Assembly: GCF_011043545.1 (NCBI RefSeq) | Contig: NZ_JAAKGP010000003.1 | Span: forward strand, 310,001 to 374,000 | DNA: 64,000 nucleotides | Reading direction: 5' to 3' | Source: Rhodobacter sp. SGA-6-6 | GTDB lineage: Bacteria > Pseudomonadota > Alphaproteobacteria > Rhodobacterales > Rhodobacteraceae | Part shown: piece by piece, positions 36,014 through 45,600 of the stretch | How positions within the stretch are numbered: the stretch's first letter is position 1 | Layout: each line of letters starts with the position of its first letter | Position numbers and translations under genes: made by a program | The notes under the pieces: model-generated | The model's input: the letters and a program-made list of their open reading frames with translations, nothing else | Told to the model about the DNA's origin: nothing | Databases searched by the model: none

Positions 36014-36565
36014 ATGTCCGCTCATGTCGTCGGAATAGCCGGAAGCCTGAACCGCCCGTCGAAGACCCGCGCCCTTGTCGATCTGGTCGCGGCGCGGGTG
36101 GCGGCCCGCCTTGCCATCCCCGCCGCCACCTATGACCTGGCCGACCTTCAGCCTGCCCTTGGCGCCGCCGCAACGCTGGACGATCTGCCCCCGCAACCGC
36201 GCGCAATCGTCAACACCCTTCTGGCCGCGGAGGTCCTGGTCGTCGGCACGCCGGTCTACAAGGGCAGCTACACCGGCCTTTTCAAGCATCTCTTCGACCT
36301 GTTCGACCCCGCTGCGCTTGCCGGAAAGCCGGTGCTGCTGACCGCAACCGGAGGAGGAGAGAAACATGCGCTGGTGATCGAACACCAGCTGCGCCCGCTG
36401 TTCGGCTTCTTCGAGGCCGCGACCCAGCCGATCGGCATCTATGCGTCGGGCGCCGATTTTGCCGATGGCCTGCCGAAAGGCCCCGCCCTGTTGGCCCGCA
36501 TAGACCGCGCGGTGGGCCAGCTTCCCGAAACCGTTGCGCCGCGATCCGCCGCGACAGCCGCCTGA
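36014..36565 (+). CDS. NADPH-dependent FMN reductase (SsuE/MsuE-like)
   Basis: A 183-residue flavodoxin-fold reductase that supplies FMNH2 to a two-component monooxygenase. GIAGSLNRPSKTRALVD is the FMN phosphate-binding loop; VVGTPVYKGSYTGLFKHLFD and GGGEKHALVIEHQLRPLF are typical of SsuE/MsuE proteins. The next gene encodes the matching flavin-dependent monooxygenase. The ATG at 36014 follows GGAG and gives the standard N-terminus MSAHVVGIAGS. It opens a five-gene operon. Confidence 0.9.
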   Translation: MSAHVVGIAGSLNRPSKTRALVDLVAARVAARLAIPAATYDLADLQPALGAAATLDDLPPQPRAIVNTLLAAEVLVVGTPVYKGSYTGLFKHLFDLFDPAALAGKPVLLTATGGGEKHALVIEHQLRPLFGFFEAATQPIGIYASGADFADGLPKGPALLARIDRAVGQLPETVAPRSAATAA

Positions 36566-36639
36566 TCCGCCCCCCCTGCCGGAACACCGTCCCCCGTCCT
36601 CTTTCGGGGCCGGCCCCGGCTTGCCTGAAAGGAACGACC

Positions 36640-38010
36640 ATGTCCAACCTTCCCGAACCCGCCCGCAAGATCCGTCTTGGCGCCTTCCTGCCCGGTGGCG
36701 GCCAGCACATTGCCGCCTGGCGTCATCCCGACAGTCCCGCCGATGGCGCGACCAGCTTCGACTTCCATGTGAAGCTTGCGCAGGAGGCCGAACGCGGCCT
36801 GTTCGACGCCTATTTCCTTGCCGACGGCCTCGCCATCGCCTTTGGCGGCGGAGTCGAGGGCGGCAATGCCAAGGTGGCCGGGTTCGAGCCGGTGACCCTG
36901 TTTTCGGCCCTCGCGCCGCTGACGAAGCACCTTGGCTTCATCGCCACCGCCTCGACCACCTATGAGGAACCCTACAACACCGCCCGCAAGTTCGCCTCGC
37001 TGGACCTGATCTCGGGCGGGCGCGCGGGCTGGAACGTGGTGACCACCGCGACCGAGGCCGCGGCGCACAACTTCAACCTCGACCACCAGCACCCCCATGC
37101 TTTCCGCTACCGCCGCGCGGCGGAACATGTCGAGGTGGTCAGGAAGCTTTGGGACAGTTTCGAGGATGACGCCTTCCTGCGCGACAAGGACAGCGGCCAG
37201 TTCTTCGACCCCGCCAAGGTGCATCCCGCCAACCACAGCGGCGACCATTTCAAGGTGCGCGGGCCGCTGAACGTCAGCCGTTCGGCCCAGGGCCATCCGG
37301 TGATCGTGCAGGCGGGCCAGTCCGACGATGGCCGGGGTCTGGCGGCGGCGACGGCCGAGGTGATCTTCACCGCACATCAAAGGCTGGACACTGCGCAGGA
37401 ATTCTACCGCGACATCAAGGCCCGTGCCCAGGGTCTGGGCCGCAACCCCGACCATATCCTGATCATGCCCGGCGTCTCGCCCTTTGTCGGGAAAACCGAG
37501 GCGGAAGCGCGCGAGAAATACGACCGCTTGACCGGCCTCATCCTCGAAGAGGACGGCATCGCCCTGATCAAGGGTCTGACCGGGGGCACGCTGGACCTGA
37601 CCGGAGTGGATCTCGACGGCCCGCTGCCGCCGGTGGAGCCGACCGAGGGAATGAAGTCGCGCCAGGCGCTGATCCGGCAGATCGCGGATGAGAACGGCTT
37701 TACCATCCGCCAGCTCTACCAGCATGTCGCCAGCGCGCGCGGGCATTTCACCGTGGTCGGCACGCCCGTCCAGATCGCCGATATTCTCGAGGACTGGTTC
37801 CACAACGACGGCGCCGACGGGTTCAACATCCTGCCGCCCTGGCTGCCGACCGGCCTGACCGATTTCGTCGATCTCGTCATCCCCGAACTGCAGCGCCGTG
37901 GCCTGTTCCGCACCGCCTATGAAGGCCGGACCCTGCGCGAGAACCTCGGGCTGCCTTTCCCGGAAAACCGCTGGTCCGCCGTCCGCCGCTCGGCCCTTGC
38001 CGCGGAGTGA
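36640..38010 (+). CDS. FMNH2-dependent monooxygenase, NtaA/SnaA/DszA family
   Basis: A 456-residue luciferase-like TIM-barrel monooxygenase. GAFLPGGGQHIAAWRHP, AERGLFDAYFLADG, ASTTYEEPYNTARKFASLD and SGGRAGWNVVTT are hallmarks of the nitrilotriacetate/dibenzothiophene-sulfone monooxygenase branch rather than of SsuD. These enzymes cleave C-N or C-S bonds with FMNH2 and oxygen. With an SsuE-like reductase upstream and SsuCAB-like transporter genes downstream, an organosulfur compound is the likelier substrate; an amino-polycarboxylate remains possible. Confidence 0.85.
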   Translation: MSNLPEPARKIRLGAFLPGGGQHIAAWRHPDSPADGATSFDFHVKLAQEAERGLFDAYFLADGLAIAFGGGVEGGNAKVAGFEPVTLFSALAPLTKHLGFIATASTTYEEPYNTARKFASLDLISGGRAGWNVVTTATEAAAHNFNLDHQHPHAFRYRRAAEHVEVVRKLWDSFEDDAFLRDKDSGQFFDPAKVHPANHSGDHFKVRGPLNVSRSAQGHPVIVQAGQSDDGRGLAAATAEVIFTAHQRLDTAQEFYRDIKARAQGLGRNPDHILIMPGVSPFVGKTEAEAREKYDRLTGLILEEDGIALIKGLTGGTLDLTGVDLDGPLPPVEPTEGMKSRQALIRQIADENGFTIRQLYQHVASARGHFTVVGTPVQIADILEDWFHNDGADGFNILPPWLPTGLTDFVDLVIPELQRRGLFRTAYEGRTLRENLGLPFPENRWSAVRRSALAAE

Positions 38011-38014
38011 CGCC

Positions 38015-38857
38015 ATGACCTACCAGGGCCTCGACTCCTCCGTCCCCGTGCCGGTCAACGTCGCCCCGGGTGCCGCGATCCTGCGCCGGGGGGCGGTGCG
38101 CGCCGGCGCGGCCCTGCGCCGCTATGGCCTGTTGGCGGGCTTTCTGGCCGCCTGGCAGATCGGCGCCACCGGAGGCTGGATCAACCCCACCGTCTTTCCG
38201 CCGCTGGACGCGATCCTGGCCGCGCTGTTGCAGGGCCTGTCGGGCGGGGCGCTGATCGACGACATCGCCATCAGCCTGCAGCGGTCCGGCCTTGCCTTCG
38301 CGGCGGCGGTGGCCATCGGCATCCCGCTGGGCCTGTTCATGGGCCAGATCCGCGCGGTGGAACAGGCGCTGGACCCGATCCTGCAGTTCTTCCGCCAGAC
38401 TTCGGCGCTGGCGCTGTATCCGGTCTTCATCCTGCTGCTGGGTCTGGGCGAGGCATCGAAGGTCTTCGTCATCTTCTGGGCCACGCTGTTCCCCATCCTG
38501 CTGGCCACCATCGGGGGGGTGAAGGAGGTGGACCGCAAGCTGATCGAAATGGCAGCCACCTTCGGCGCCGGGCGTGCCACCATCTTCCGCCGGGTCGTGC
38601 TGCCCGCCTCGGTGCCCTCGATCTTCGTCGGCCTGCGCCTGTCGGCCACCACCGCCCTTCTTCTGCTGATCGCGGCCGAGATGATCGGCGCGAACAAGGG
38701 GCTGGGGTTTCAGGTGATGAATGCGCAATACAACTTCCAGATCCCGCAGATGTTCGCCGCCATCCTGCTTCTGGCCCTGCTTGGCCTGACCGCGAATGCC
38801 GCCCTTGTCGCCCTGCAGCGCCGTCTCTGCCGCTGGGCCGAGCTTTCGTCCCGCTGA
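38015..38857 (+). CDS. ABC permease, SsuC/TauC type
   Basis: A 280-residue inner-membrane permease with about six helices. The EAA loop is EMAATFGAGRATIFRRVVLPAS, and ALALYPVFILLLGLGEASKV with FWATLFPILLATIGGVKEVD matches sulfonate/nitrate/taurine permeases. The ATG at 38015 starts 4 bp after the monooxygenase stop. The N-terminal about 35 residues are a cytosolic extension without recognised function. Confidence 0.9.
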   Translation: MTYQGLDSSVPVPVNVAPGAAILRRGAVRAGAALRRYGLLAGFLAAWQIGATGGWINPTVFPPLDAILAALLQGLSGGALIDDIAISLQRSGLAFAAAVAIGIPLGLFMGQIRAVEQALDPILQFFRQTSALALYPVFILLLGLGEASKVFVIFWATLFPILLATIGGVKEVDRKLIEMAATFGAGRATIFRRVVLPASVPSIFVGLRLSATTALLLLIAAEMIGANKGLGFQVMNAQYNFQIPQMFAAILLLALLGLTANAALVALQRRLCRWAELSSR

Positions 38858-38882
38858 ATTCTCTCAACCAAGGAAAAAGATC

Positions 38883-39857
38883 ATGACCCTCCCGCTTCGC
38901 ACGCTCGTGCTGTCCACCGCGCTTGGCCTGTCGCTGACCCCCGCATGGGCCGACGTGACCATCCGCTACCTTGCCAGCCAGGGCGGCCTTTCCGCCCATG
39001 AACTGGCCGCCGAACTGGGCTATTTCGACGGCACCGGCATCACGCTGGAAAACGTGGGCTATGCGCAGGGGGGACCCGCCTCGCTGGTGGCGCTGGCCGG
39101 AGGCAGCGTCGAGCTTGGCTCTGCCGCCACGGCCGCCGTGCTGAACTCCATCGCCGCCGGCAATGATTTCGTCGCGGCCTTCCCCTCGAACGGCATCGAC
39201 GACGAGGTGCAGTCGATCTTCTATGTGCTGGAAGGCAGCCCCATCAAAAGCATCGGGGACATCGTCGGCAAGACCATCGCAGTGAACACGCTGGGGGCAC
39301 ATCTCGACTATACCGTGCGCGAGGGGCTGCATCAGAAGGGCCTGCCCGCCGACAGCGCCAACCTGATCGTGGTGCCCGGTCCGCAACTGGAACAGGTGCT
39401 GCGCTCGGGCCAGGTCGATGTCTCGGCCTTCGGCTACTGGCAGACCACCTTCACCGGCGCGGCGCTGAAGAACGGCGGGCTGCGCGCGATCTTCGACGAC
39501 ACCGACGTTCTGGGTGAAATCGCCGGTGGCTTCATCGTGCTGCGCCGCGACTGGATCGAGGCGCACCCCGAAGAGGCGAAGATCTTTGTCCAGGGGTCGG
39601 TCAAGGCGCTGGATTATGCCCGCGAACATCCTGAAGAGACCAGGGCCATCTTTGCCCGCGTCCTGGCCGAACGCGGCGAGAACCCCGATGTTGCGCAATA
39701 TTTCGCGGGCTACGGCGTGCGCGAAGGCGGGCTGGCCATCGATCGCGACATCCAGTTCTGGATCGACGTTCTGGAACGCGAAGGCGCCGTGCCGAAAGGC
39801 AAGCTGGTCGCCAGGGACATCCTTTACACCACGGGCGACAGCCCGGTCACCAACTGA
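38883..39857 (+). CDS. Periplasmic sulfonate-type binding protein (SsuA/TauA-like)
   Basis: A 324-residue ABC binding protein. The signal peptide (residues 1-23) ends in PAWA before DVTIRYLA. GGPASLVALAGGSVELGSAA and TAAVLNSIAAGNDFVAAFP, then VGKTIAVNTLGAHLDYTVRE and PQLEQVLRSGQVDVSAFG are standard for the NMT1/SsuA family, whose members bind sulfonates, nitrate or pyrimidine precursors. It lies between the permease and ATPase genes of the same operon. Confidence 0.88.
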   Translation: MTLPLRTLVLSTALGLSLTPAWADVTIRYLASQGGLSAHELAAELGYFDGTGITLENVGYAQGGPASLVALAGGSVELGSAATAAVLNSIAAGNDFVAAFPSNGIDDEVQSIFYVLEGSPIKSIGDIVGKTIAVNTLGAHLDYTVREGLHQKGLPADSANLIVVPGPQLEQVLRSGQVDVSAFGYWQTTFTGAALKNGGLRAIFDDTDVLGEIAGGFIVLRRDWIEAHPEEAKIFVQGSVKALDYAREHPEETRAIFARVLAERGENPDVAQYFAGYGVREGGLAIDRDIQFWIDVLEREGAVPKGKLVARDILYTTGDSPVTN

Positions 39858-39866
39858 GGCAGGCAG

Positions 39867-40637
39867 ATGAGCGTGGTCGAACACAGCCGCCGCGGAGAGG
39901 TCACCGTGCGTGACCTCTCCAAATCCTTCGCGCTGAACGGCCAGCGTCTCGATGTGTTGCGCGATCTGCAGCTGGAAGTGCGGGGCGGCGAGGCGCTGGC
40001 CATCGTCGGCCCTTCGGGCTGCGGCAAGACCACGCTTCTGCGTGTGCTGGCGGGGCTGGAACAGCCGGATCGGGGCGAGATCCTGATCGACGGCCATCCC
40101 GTGCAGGGCGTGGGCACCGAACGGGCGATCATCTTCCAGGAGCCGCGCCTGCTGCCTTGGCTGACCGTGCTCGGCAACGTGGCCTTTGGCCTGACCGTTC
40201 GTGGTCTGCCCGCCGACCGGGCCGAGGCGCGGGCCCGGCATTACATCCGGCTGGTTGGCCTGGCTGCGTTCGAGAAGGCCTATCCCCGCCAGTTGTCGGG
40301 CGGCATGGCGCAGCGCGTGGGAATCGCCCGCGCGCTGACCGTGCAGCCCGGAATTCTGCTTTTGGACGAGCCGCTTGGCGCGCTGGACGCCATGACCAAG
40401 CTGACCATGCAAGAGGAGCTGGCCCGCATCTGGCGCGAGGAAAAGGTCACGATGATCCTCGTCACCCACGATCTGGAAGAGGCGATCTTTCTCGCCGACC
40501 GGGTGTTGATGCTGCCGAACGAGCGGGGCAGCCAGCCCCGCCTGATCGATATCCGCCTGCCAAGACCCCGCGACCGCAGCGAACCGGACTTCGTGGCGAT
40601 GCGCCGCCGCCTGATGGCCGAGTTCGGCCTGCACTGA
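39867..40637 (+). CDS. ABC transporter ATPase, SsuB/TauB type
   Basis: A 256-residue ATPase with Walker A GPSGCGKTT, Q-loop IIFQEPRLLPWLTV, signature LSGGMAQRVGIARAL, Walker B ILLLDEPLGALDAMTK and switch VTHDLEEAIFLADRV. This is the SsuB/TauB/NrtD pattern. It closes the five-gene operon, 9 bp after the binding-protein gene. The next gene is convergent. Confidence 0.93.
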   Translation: MSVVEHSRRGEVTVRDLSKSFALNGQRLDVLRDLQLEVRGGEALAIVGPSGCGKTTLLRVLAGLEQPDRGEILIDGHPVQGVGTERAIIFQEPRLLPWLTVLGNVAFGLTVRGLPADRAEARARHYIRLVGLAAFEKAYPRQLSGGMAQRVGIARALTVQPGILLLDEPLGALDAMTKLTMQEELARIWREEKVTMILVTHDLEEAIFLADRVLMLPNERGSQPRLIDIRLPRPRDRSEPDFVAMRRRLMAEFGLH

Positions 40638-40710
40638 CTTCGGCTTCCCGATCGGCTCCCCGGAAAGCAGCGCCTCGGCCCGCCCGACCCGGCTTGTTGT
40701 CGGCGATCCG

Positions 40711-41613
40711 TCATCCGCGGACGTCGCCCCGATCCGGCCCCTGGGCCAGCATCTCCATCAGCCGCCGCGCATCGTCCGGGGCATGGAGCTTGTCGGTGTT
40801 GTCGAAGAAGACGAAAACGTCGCGGGCCGCGTCGGCCGGGTTTTCCCCGCCGGCGAAATCGCCGTCGTGCATCGGGCGTCCCTCGGACCAGGCGCGTATG
40901 CGGCCGGCCCATCGGGCCAGGTCCTCGTCGTCATAGCGCGAGCGGTAGAGTTCGGCCGAGCCGTGCAGGCGGCAATAGACGAAGTCCGAGGTCAGATCCA
41001 TCAGGCGCGGCCAGTCCACCGTATCGGCGCAGACCAGCGCGACATCATGCTCGCGCAAGAGGTCCACGAAGGCCGGGGTGCGGAAGCTTTCGTGCCGGAT
41101 CTCGATGGCATGGCGCAGCGGGCGGCGCGCGTCGGTCGCGGTCGCGGCGCGTCCTTCGACCTGCCGGTCGTGCCGGCGCGCAAGCTCTGCCGCGGCCCGG
41201 GTATCCTTCGGCAGCAACCCGAGGAACTCGCCGATCAGCGCGGCGTCGAAGCGGAAGCTGGGCGGCAATTGCCAGAGCAGCGGTCCCAGCCTGGGGCCGA
41301 GGCAGAGCAGTCCCGACGCCAGGAAATTCGCCAGCGGGGTCTCGGCATCGCGCAGGCGGATCTCATGGGTGATGAAGCGCGGGGCCTTGACGGCGAAGAG
41401 GAAATCCTCCGGCACCGCCTCGGCCCAGCGCGCGAAGACCTCGGGGCGTTGCAGCCCGTAGAACGTGCCGTTGATTTCCAGCGCGGAAAACCGGCTTGCC
41501 GCGAATGCGAGTTCTCGGTGCTGCACCAGACCCTTGGGATAGAAATGCCCGCGCCACGGCGGATAGCGCCAGCCCGACACGCCGATGCGGATGTCGCCCC
41601 GGCGCGAGGTCAT
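40711..41613 (-). CDS. DUF72 (YecE-like) protein
   Basis: A 300-residue TIM-barrel protein of the DUF72 family: GVSGWRYPPWRGHFYPKGL, ALEINGTFYGLQRPEVFARW, FAVKAPRFITH, LLWQLPPSF and, near the end, DVFVFFDNTDKLHAPDDARR. The family's biochemical role is unknown. The ATG at 41611-41613 matches the typical start; nothing useful lies upstream of it. It is divergent from the HhH-GPD gene, with 264 bp between them, of which only a LexA box is recognised. Confidence 0.85.
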   Translation of the reverse strand: MTSRRGDIRIGVSGWRYPPWRGHFYPKGLVQHRELAFAASRFSALEINGTFYGLQRPEVFARWAEAVPEDFLFAVKAPRFITHEIRLRDAETPLANFLASGLLCLGPRLGPLLWQLPPSFRFDAALIGEFLGLLPKDTRAAAELARRHDRQVEGRAATATDARRPLRHAIEIRHESFRTPAFVDLLREHDVALVCADTVDWPRLMDLTSDFVYCRLHGSAELYRSRYDDEDLARWAGRIRAWSEGRPMHDGDFAGGENPADAARDVFVFFDNTDKLHAPDDARRLMEMLAQGPDRGDVRG

Positions 41614-41850
41614 GGTCTTGTGCCCCGCGTCGGGCCGGTCGGGATGGACAGCATCGGCAGCCGCTCCGGGTGTTTGACGTGCGGCATTGCACGTCCTTCT
41701 CCAATCCCGCAGCCCTCGCCGGGGTTCCCGGTTGCCGGCGATTGCAGGCGGCAACGCGCGGCTGAACGGCGGGGGCGCAGCCCGTAGGGGCGCCTTTCCA
41801 TGGCACATGACAGGATGTTGATCGCTTGCACGATCTGCCCGCCTTGCATC

Positions 41851-41865
41851 GTTCTCTTTTTGTTC
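41851..41865 (+). promoter_or_regulatory. LexA (SOS) box of the HhH-GPD gene
   Basis: GTTC-N7-GTTC, the exact alphaproteobacterial LexA recognition sequence, ends 12 bp before the ATG at 41878. An identical motif precedes imuA at 48001. Confidence 0.75.
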
Positions 41866-41877
41866 ACAAGGTGAGTC

Positions 41878-42615
41878 ATGCAGATGGCATTCAGCTTTGG
41901 GGCTGCCGAGGACATGGCGTGGGTGCGGGACCGGCTGAGGTCCGGCTTCGGCCCCGCCGGGCCGATCCATGTCCGCCCGCCCATCGGCCAGCTGGTGAAA
42001 TCCATGATCAGCGGGCGCACACGGGACGAAGTCTCTCTGGGCGCCTATCTGCGGCTCGTGGCGGCTTATCCCGACTGGTCCGGCCTCGCCCTTGCGCCGG
42101 CGGCCGATATCGAGGCCGTCATCGGCGATGTGACCTTCCCTGACGTGAAGGCGCAGCATCTTTGCACCGCCTTGGCCGACATAGCCTCGTCCCGCCCGGA
42201 TTTCGACCTGACCTTTCTTGGCAGCCTGGGCGTGGCGCGGGCGCTTGCATGGCTGGAGCGTCTGCCCGGCGTCGGCCGGAAGGTCTCGGCCTCCACCCTC
42301 AACTTCAGCACCCTGCACATGCCGGCCTTCGTGGTGGACACCCATATCCTGAGGATCCTGCGCCGGTTCGGCTTCGTCCGGTGCAAGGCCGACACGCGGA
42401 CCGCCTACGACTGGACGATGGCGGCGGTGCCCGGCTGGAGCGCCGCCGATCTTGCGGAACTGCATGTCCTGATGAAGCGCCTCGGCCAGACCATCTGCCA
42501 CGCCGACTGCGCGGAGTGCCGGAACTGCCCGATCCGCCAGCGGTGCCGGGCCGCTGCAGCCTTCCGTCAGAACGAAGCGCCCGTCCTCAATGGAAATCCC
42601 GCGAATTCGGCATGA
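41878..42615 (+). CDS. HhH-GPD DNA glycosylase/AP lyase, endonuclease III-like with Fe-S cluster
   Basis: A 245-residue base-excision enzyme. The helix-hairpin-helix LPGVGRKVSAS carries the expected catalytic Lys, VDTHILRILRRFG supplies the catalytic Asp, and the C-terminal CHADCAECRNCPIRQRC provides the four-cysteine [4Fe-4S] loop. It is not the canonical Nth (the HhH is followed by SASTL instead of TANVV), so the damaged base may differ. A LexA box lies directly upstream. Its 3' end overlaps dnaE2 on the other strand by 29 bases. Confidence 0.85.
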   Translation: MQMAFSFGAAEDMAWVRDRLRSGFGPAGPIHVRPPIGQLVKSMISGRTRDEVSLGAYLRLVAAYPDWSGLALAPAADIEAVIGDVTFPDVKAQHLCTALADIASSRPDFDLTFLGSLGVARALAWLERLPGVGRKVSASTLNFSTLHMPAFVVDTHILRILRRFGFVRCKADTRTAYDWTMAAVPGWSAADLAELHVLMKRLGQTICHADCAECRNCPIRQRCRAAAAFRQNEAPVLNGNPANSA

Positions 42616-45600
42616 TCCGCGCGTTCCGCGGATGGCCGAGGACGGGGGCGGGAAGCGAAGGATGCGCCGGCGAAGGCGGCAGGCTGCGGTCGGCCAGGCG
42701 CAGCAGGGCGTCGCTGCGGTCCTGCAGGATCTCGGCCACGACATGGGTCACGCCGGAGCCGGGGTCGCGCTGCAGGCGGCCGGTCACCTGCATCAGCCGG
42801 GCGGTCATCACCACCTTGCGGAAGGCCGCCATCACCTTGGGCCAGACCACCAGGTTGGCGGCGCCGGTCTCGTCCTCCAGCGTGATGAAGCAGACGCCCT
42901 TGGCGCTGCCGGGGCGCTGGCGGATCAGCACCAGCCCGGCCAGCCGCACCCGGCGGCCGCTGGGCAATTCCGCCAGATCCTCGGCGCGGACGAAACCCTG
43001 GCGGGTCATGCTGGCGCGCAGGAAGACCATCGGATGGGCCTTCAGCGACAGTCGCAGGGTCTGGTAGTCGGCGACCACCTGTTCGCAGCGCGGCATCGCG
43101 GGCAGGGGGACGGGGGGCTCGTCGCCTTCGTCCTCGCCGCGGCGGAACAGCGGCAGGTCGGGCGCCTCCTTCAGCGCCTTCGCCTCCCACAGCGCGGCGC
43201 GGCGGTCGAGCCCGGTGGAGCGGAAGGCATCCGCCGCCGCCAGCGCCCGGATCGCCCGCGCGGGCAGGCGGCTGCGGGCGGCGAGGTCGGGAAGGCCGGA
43301 GAAGGGCGCGTCCCGGGCTTTCATCAGCCGCTCGGCCGCGTCCTGCCCCAGCCCTTCGATCTGCCGGAACCCCAGCCGCAGGGCGAACTGCCCCGGCGCG
43401 GCGGGTTCCAGCGTATTGTCCCAGTCGGAGAAGTTCACGTCCACCTCCCGCACCTCCACCTTGTGATCGCGCGCATCGCGGACGATTTGCGCCGGGGCGT
43501 AGAAGCCCATCGGCTGGCTGTTGAGCAGCGCGCAGGCGAAGGCCGCCGGGTAAAAGCATTTCAGCCAGGCCGAGACATAGACCAGCAGCGCGAAGCTGAC
43601 CGCATGGCTTTCCGGGAAGCCGTAGTCGCCGAAGCCCTTGATCTGGTCGAAGCAGCGCCGGGCGAAATCCGGGTCGTAGCCGCGGTCGATCATCTTGCCG
43701 ACCATCCGCTCCTCCAGATCCGCGATGGTGCCGCGCGAGCGGAAGGTGGCCATGGCGCGGCGCAACTCGTTGGCCTCTTCCGAGGTGAACCTGGCCGCAT
43801 CCATGGCGATCTTCATCGCCTGTTCCTGGAAGATCGGCACGCCGAGGGTGCGCTTCAGGATGTTCTTCAGCTCCTCCGGCGGATGCGGGCGGGCGGGCGA
43901 GGGGTAGACCACCGCTTCCTCGCCGTTCCGCCGCCGCAGGTAGGGATGCACCATGTCGCCCTGGATCGGGCCGGGGCGGACGATGGCGACCTCGATCACC
44001 AGGTCGTAGAACTCGCGCGGCCGCAGCCGCGGCAGCATGTTCATCTGCGCCCGGCTTTCCACCTGGAACACGCCGATGGCATCGCCCTTGCACAGCATCT
44101 CGTAGACCTCCTTCTTTCCCTGCGGGATCGAGGCGAGGTCGTGGTCCTCCCCGTAATGACCTCTCAGCAGGTCGAAGCACTTGCGGATGCAGGTCAGCAT
44201 CCCGAGCGCCAGCACATCGACCTTGAGGATGCCCAGTTCGTCGATGTCGTCCTTGTCCCATTCGATGAAGCTGCGGTCGGGCATGGCGGCATTGCCGATG
44301 GGAACGGTCTCGTGCAGCGGCCCCTCGGTCAGGATGAAGCCGCCGACATGCTGGCTCAGGTGGCGGGGCATCCCGATCATCTGCTCGGCCAGCCGCAGGG
44401 TGCGGGCCAGCAGCGGATCGGTCAGGTCCACCCCCGCCTCGCTTGCGTTGGCGCCGTCCATCGAGGTGCCCCAGTTGCCCCAGACGGTCTTGGCCAGCGC
44501 GGTGGTCACGTCCTCGGACAGGCCCATGGCCTTGCCGACCTCGCGGATGGCGCTGCGCGGGCGGTAATGGATGACGGTGGCGCAGAGGCCGGCGCGGTGG
44601 CGCCCGTATCTGTCGTAGATGTGCTGGATCACCTCCTCGCGCCGCTCATGCTCGAAATCCACGTCGATGTCGGGCGGCTCGTCGCGGTCCAGGCTGATGA
44701 AACGCTCGAACAGAAGCTCCTGCTCGGCCGGATCGACCGAAGTGATCCCCAGCACGTAGCAGACCGCCGAATTGGCGGCCGAGCCGCGGCCCTGGCAGAG
44801 GATGCCTTCGCCCCGGGCGAAGACCACGATCTCCTGCACGGTCAGGAAATACTGGGCGATGTTCTTGCGGCCGATGATCTCCAGTTCCTTCTCGAGCAGG
44901 CCGCGCACCTTCTGTGGCACGCCGTCGGGGTAGCGGCCTTCCGCGCCCTGCCAGGTCAGCTTCTCCAGCTGGCTCTGCGCGGTCTCGCCCTCGGGGACGG
45001 TCTCCTGCGGATAGTGATAGGCCAGTTCCTCCAGCCCGAAACCGCAGGCATCCGCCACCTCGCGCGTGGCGCGGATGGCGTGGGGCCAGTCGGCGAAGAG
45101 CTGGCACATCTCGGCGGGGGATTTCAGGTGCCGCTCGGCATTGGCCTCCAGCAGGAATCCCGCCTGGGGAAGGGTGACCTTCTCGCGGATGCAGGTCATC
45201 ACGTCCTGCAGCGGGCGGCGGTCCGGCACATGGTAATGCACGTCGTTGGTGGCGAGGATGCCGATCCCGTGCGCCTTGGCCAGCCGGTCCAGCCGGTTGA
45301 TCCGCGCCCGGTCGTCACCGCGGTAGAGATGGCGGACGGCGATGTGGCGCAGCCCGGGCAGGCGGCGGACCAGCCCGGCCAGCCGCTGCGGCAGGCTTTC
45401 GTCGGGAATGACGATCAGCTGCACCCCCTCGGCATGGGCCTCCAGGTCGGCAAGCGTGAGATCGCAGACGCCCTTGGCCTGCCATGCCCCGGAAGGATCG
45501 TGCCGCTTGCCCTTGGTCAGCAGGGTGCAGAGCCGGCCCCAGGCCGCCCGGTCGCGCGGATAAGCCAGGAATTCCTCGCCCGTCAGCAGCTTCAGCCGGC

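Noticed and set aside
35790-36038. Small open frame between the XRE-cupin gene and the FMN reductase
   Set aside because: Arg/Pro/Ser-rich shadow-like composition, no ribosome site, and it overlaps the start of the FMN reductase gene in another frame.
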